64,000 bases of DNA from Flavobacteriales bacterium (GTDB lineage: Bacteria > Bacteroidota > Bacteroidia > UBA10329): the NCBI GenBank assembly GCA_020635535.1, contig JACJZP010000013.1:1-64000 (forward strand). The letters run 5' to 3'. The first letter of the stretch is position 1; the number at the start of each line of letters is the position of its first letter. Positions 61,610 through 64,000 of this stretch are shown here, in pieces. A model generated the notes under the pieces. The model was not told the origin of the DNA, made no database searches, and worked only from the letters and a program-made list of their open reading frames with translations. A program made the translations under genes and the position numbers.

Positions 61610-62659
61610 ATGAGAACGTTAACCTTTACTCTAAGTACACTTTTAAGCCTTAATGCCTTTGCGCAGGCTCCCGTGGCCGGTTATTATTTCAATGGAAATG
61701 CTGATGATATTTCAGCAAACGCCATAAACGGTACACTCGAAACATATAAGATATCTGCATTTGCCGATGACAACCCACCTGTTTTGGTGGACGGGCATGA
61801 TGGTACGTCAAACTCCGCCTATCGATTCCCTTCATTGGCTACTGGAGGTCAAGGTAGAATAGGATTTGGTCAGCCCGCAGAACTGGATTTTGGAACAAAC
61901 AGTTTCTCCATTTCCTATTGGTTCAAACCAAGCAGCAGCTCAATTGCAGCGTCTGCCATTGCCAATGGCGATGGCACTTCCAACGGATTCCGTTGTGGTA
62001 CTAATGTGGTGAATGCGGTAAAAGAGGCCGTGTTTTACATGGGTTCTGGACCAGCGATTCAGTTCGGTACATACAATGCCGACCTTCAAATGAACACTTG
62101 GTATCATTACACGGTAACCGTTGATAGAGAAAACAACATCATCAAATTGTATCTGGATGGTGCTCAGCACGACATCCAGACATGGACGGTCAACTCTGGT
62201 GGAAACCCAACAGGCGGCAGTGTTACCGGGGCAGATTACACCATTACCAATGCCTCTGTCAGTGCAGCGCACCAAGGAAACCTGCAGTTCGGACTTTCAA
62301 TGAATATTCCGTCAAGTCATTTTGTGAATGGTGCTTTGGATGATGTGTTTTTCTTTGACCGTGTATTGAGTTCTTCTGAAGTAAGCGGCCTGTACAATGG
62401 CGTTGTTCCTGGTCAGGCTTCTGGAATTGCCGATGTTCGTGGTCTGGAGGTTCTTAACCTGTATCCCAATCCTGCAACCGATGTGGTTATCGTATCTGAT
62501 CTTGCCTCACAGAATTCTAATTACGCAGTTCTGAACAGTGTAGGAATGCAGGTGCTTTCAGGCAAACTGGTTGGAGGAACCATTGATGTGAGTTCACTTT
62601 CAAAGGGAGTATACATACTCAGAACAGACGAAAAGATAGGACGCTTTATTGTGAACTGA
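61610..62659 (+). CDS. LamG-like protein with T9SS type A sorting domain
   Basis: 349 residues, signal peptide MRTLTFTLSTLLSLNAFAQ. One laminin-G/concanavalin-like domain (about 20-260): GYYFNGNADDISANAINGTL, FGTNSFSISYWFKPSSSS, MNTWYHYTVTVDRENNIIKLYLDG and GALDDVFFFDRVLSSSEVSGLYNG. The C-terminal 75 residues are a type A sorting domain (LNLYPNPATDVVIVSDL, GVYILRTDEKIGRFIV). Surface-exposed and probably glycan-binding. A single-gene unit with its own terminator. Confidence 0.9.
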   Translation: MRTLTFTLSTLLSLNAFAQAPVAGYYFNGNADDISANAINGTLETYKISAFADDNPPVLVDGHDGTSNSAYRFPSLATGGQGRIGFGQPAELDFGTNSFSISYWFKPSSSSIAASAIANGDGTSNGFRCGTNVVNAVKEAVFYMGSGPAIQFGTYNADLQMNTWYHYTVTVDRENNIIKLYLDGAQHDIQTWTVNSGGNPTGGSVTGADYTITNASVSAAHQGNLQFGLSMNIPSSHFVNGALDDVFFFDRVLSSSEVSGLYNGVVPGQASGIADVRGLEVLNLYPNPATDVVIVSDLASQNSNYAVLNSVGMQVLSGKLVGGTIDVSSLSKGVYILRTDEKIGRFIVN

Positions 62660-62682
62660 GAGTGCTCTCTCTTCGATTTGAG

Positions 62683-62716
62683 AACGCCCGGAACCTTGGT
62701 TCCGGGCGTTTTTTAT
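62683..62716 (+). terminator. Terminator of LamG-like gene
   Basis: AACGCCCGGAACC-ttg-GTTCCGGGCGTT hairpin followed by TTTTATT. Strong G/C stem 23 bases after the stop codon. Confidence 0.9.
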
Positions 62717-62827
62717 TCAGTTGATCGGTGATGGACCGCGGTCGTTAACAACTGTCTTGATAATTCCTTGTTCATCGTTGACCTTCCCCTTCGCAAAGGG
62801 TACATTTGCCCCTTGAAATTCCGATAG

Positions 62828-64000
62828 ATGCAAGAGACCATTCTGATTCTTGATTTCGGTTCGCAATACACACAGCTGATTGCTCGTAGAGTTCGCGAAC
62901 TGAATGTTTACTGTGAGATTCATCCGTTCAATAAGATCCCTGAGCTTACGTCTGACATCAAAGGGGTGATTCTTTCGGGTAGTCCATCTTCCGTTCGTGA
63001 TGAAGGTTCGCCAACTCCAGAACTTGCCAATATCAAAGGCAAGTTGCCGTTGCTGGGCGTTTGCTACGGAGCGCAGTTCCTTGCCATGTCGAATGGTGGA
63101 AATGTGGAAGCCTCAGATTCTCGTGAGTATGGTCGTTCCAATCTTTCCTTCTCAGACAGTGGAAATGCATTGATGAAGGGTGTTCCAGAAACATCTCAGG
63201 TTTGGATGTCGCATGGCGATACCATCACCAAACTTCCGAATGGTGCCAAGCTTATCGGAAGCACCAAGGATGTTGAAGTGGCGGCCTTCTGTTTTGAGAA
63301 CGAACAGACCTATGGAATTCAGTTCCACCCAGAAGTAACGCACTCTTTGGATGGACTGACACTGCTGAGAAATTTCGTGGTTGGAATCTGCGGTTGTACG
63401 CAAGATCATACAGCTGATTCATTTATTGAGAGCACGGTTTCTCAACTGAAGGCTCAGTTGGGAGATGACCGCGTTGTTCTTGGTCTTTCCGGAGGAGTGG
63501 ACAGTAGCGTTGCAGCCATGTTGCTCTCCAAGGCCATCGGGCATAATCTTTACTGCATTTTCGTGGACAACGGATTGCTACGCAAGAACGAGTTTGAGAC
63601 AGTATTGCAAACCTATCAGGGGCTGGGACTCAACGTGAAGGGTGTTGACGCCAAGGCAGCGTTTCTCGGTGAACTTGCCGGTGTGAGCGATCCTGAGACC
63701 AAGCGGAAGATCATTGGCCGTGTTTTCATTGACGTGTTCGATAAGGAGGCACATCTCATAACAGATGTTAAATGGTTGGCGCAAGGCACAATTTACCCAG
63801 ACGTAATTGAGTCTGTATCGGTAAACGGGCCGTCTGCCACCATCAAGTCGCATCATAATGTTGGTGGCCTTCCCGAAAGAATGAAACTGAAAGTGGTGGA
63901 GCCGTTAAAGACCTTGTTCAAGGATGAAGTGAGAGAAGTTGGGAAGCACCTTGGTCTTCCAGAACGACTTCTTGGCCGACATCCGTTCCCTGGTCCGGGT
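62828..64000 (+). CDS. guaA: GMP synthase (glutamine-hydrolysing), 3' end outside window
   Basis: 391 codons from ATG 62828 (MQETILILDFGSQYTQLIARRV) to the window end. N-terminal glutamine amidotransferase with the nucleophile Cys in GVCYGAQFLA and the His/Glu pair in FHPEVTHS, then the ATP pyrophosphatase with LGLSGGVDSSVAA and the dimerisation start with GRHPFPGPG. Converts XMP to GMP in the cytoplasm. About 120 residues are missing at the C-terminus by the cut. Reading frame is open with no defect. Confidence 0.97.
   Translation, partial: MQETILILDFGSQYTQLIARRVRELNVYCEIHPFNKIPELTSDIKGVILSGSPSSVRDEGSPTPELANIKGKLPLLGVCYGAQFLAMSNGGNVEASDSREYGRSNLSFSDSGNALMKGVPETSQVWMSHGDTITKLPNGAKLIGSTKDVEVAAFCFENEQTYGIQFHPEVTHSLDGLTLLRNFVVGICGCTQDHTADSFIESTVSQLKAQLGDDRVVLGLSGGVDSSVAAMLLSKAIGHNLYCIFVDNGLLRKNEFETVLQTYQGLGLNVKGVDAKAAFLGELAGVSDPETKRKIIGRVFIDVFDKEAHLITDVKWLAQGTIYPDVIESVSVNGPSATIKSHHNVGGLPERMKLKVVEPLKTLFKDEVREVGKHLGLPERLLGRHPFPGPG

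Overview
The window comes from a member of the phylum Bacteroidota, most likely the order Flavobacteriales. The evidence is several secreted giants with type IX secretion (T9SS) C-terminal sorting domains, two adhesin-like proteins ending in the gliding-motility-associated C-terminal domain, DUF1573 and DUF1599 proteins, a DoxX/BT_3928-like membrane protein, and promoters of the Bacteroidota -7 type (TAnnTTTG). No rRNA or other species-level marker is present, so genus cannot be given. All assignments come from reading the translated sequence; no database search was run.

Region 1 (1-24802) is core chromosome: valS (3' part outside the window), an acidic-tailed protein, a DUF1573 protein, a PLP aminotransferase, a membrane-anchored winged-helix regulator, a TPR protein, a NamZ-type muramidase lipoprotein, an FtsX-type permease, the c-di-AMP synthase cdaA, an acyltransferase, a three-gene cell-envelope cluster (unknown protein, polytopic membrane protein, GDPD-like phosphodiesterase), folP followed by a RelE/ParE toxin-antitoxin pair and a methyltransferase, then DUF1599, DoxX-like, OppB-like permease, tpiA, prmA and a 1473-residue exported protein of unknown function. 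Convergent neighbours here repeatedly overlap at their stop codons. ValS and FolP carry in-frame insertions made of palindromic or tandem DNA repeats, and the permease start lies in a related repeat.

Region 2 (about 24913-48515) is an integrated genomic island of about 23.6 kb in the 3' end of a tRNA-Arg(ACG) gene. The last bases of the tRNA plus three more form a 15-bp direct repeat (attL 24913-24927, attR 48501-48515). A tyrosine recombinase sits just inside attR, and similar arm-type repeats lie inside both ends. Cargo: a 2899-residue T9SS-exported subtilisin-like protein; a ribbon-helix-helix/coiled-coil protein and a one-span membrane protein; a type I restriction-modification operon (hsdM, RhuM-Fic, AAA-TOPRIM, hsdS, hsdR); and a replication/excision module (TOPRIM/DUF6371-like, RecA-fold ATPase, excisionase-like HTH, unknown protein, integrase). 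No conjugation genes are visible. A copy of the hsdM 3' end lies beyond rhuM, showing that rhuM-fic was inserted into, or exchanged within, the operon.

Region 3 (48516-64000) returns to core chromosome. The ancestral tRNA terminator lies immediately after attR. It is followed by two MORN-repeat exported proteins, two adjacent giant T9SS type-B adhesins, an M15-type peptidase, a LamG-like T9SS type-A protein and the 5' part of guaA. The two adhesin genes share a block of about 1340 bp with no difference found in the lines compared, flanked by diverged homologous sequence, which points to recent gene conversion.

The most notable items are the repeat-derived peptide insertions in essential enzymes, the fused ATPase-TOPRIM effector candidate in the restriction operon, the hsdM-tail scar, the tRNA-terminator replacement by the island, and the converted block in the adhesins.
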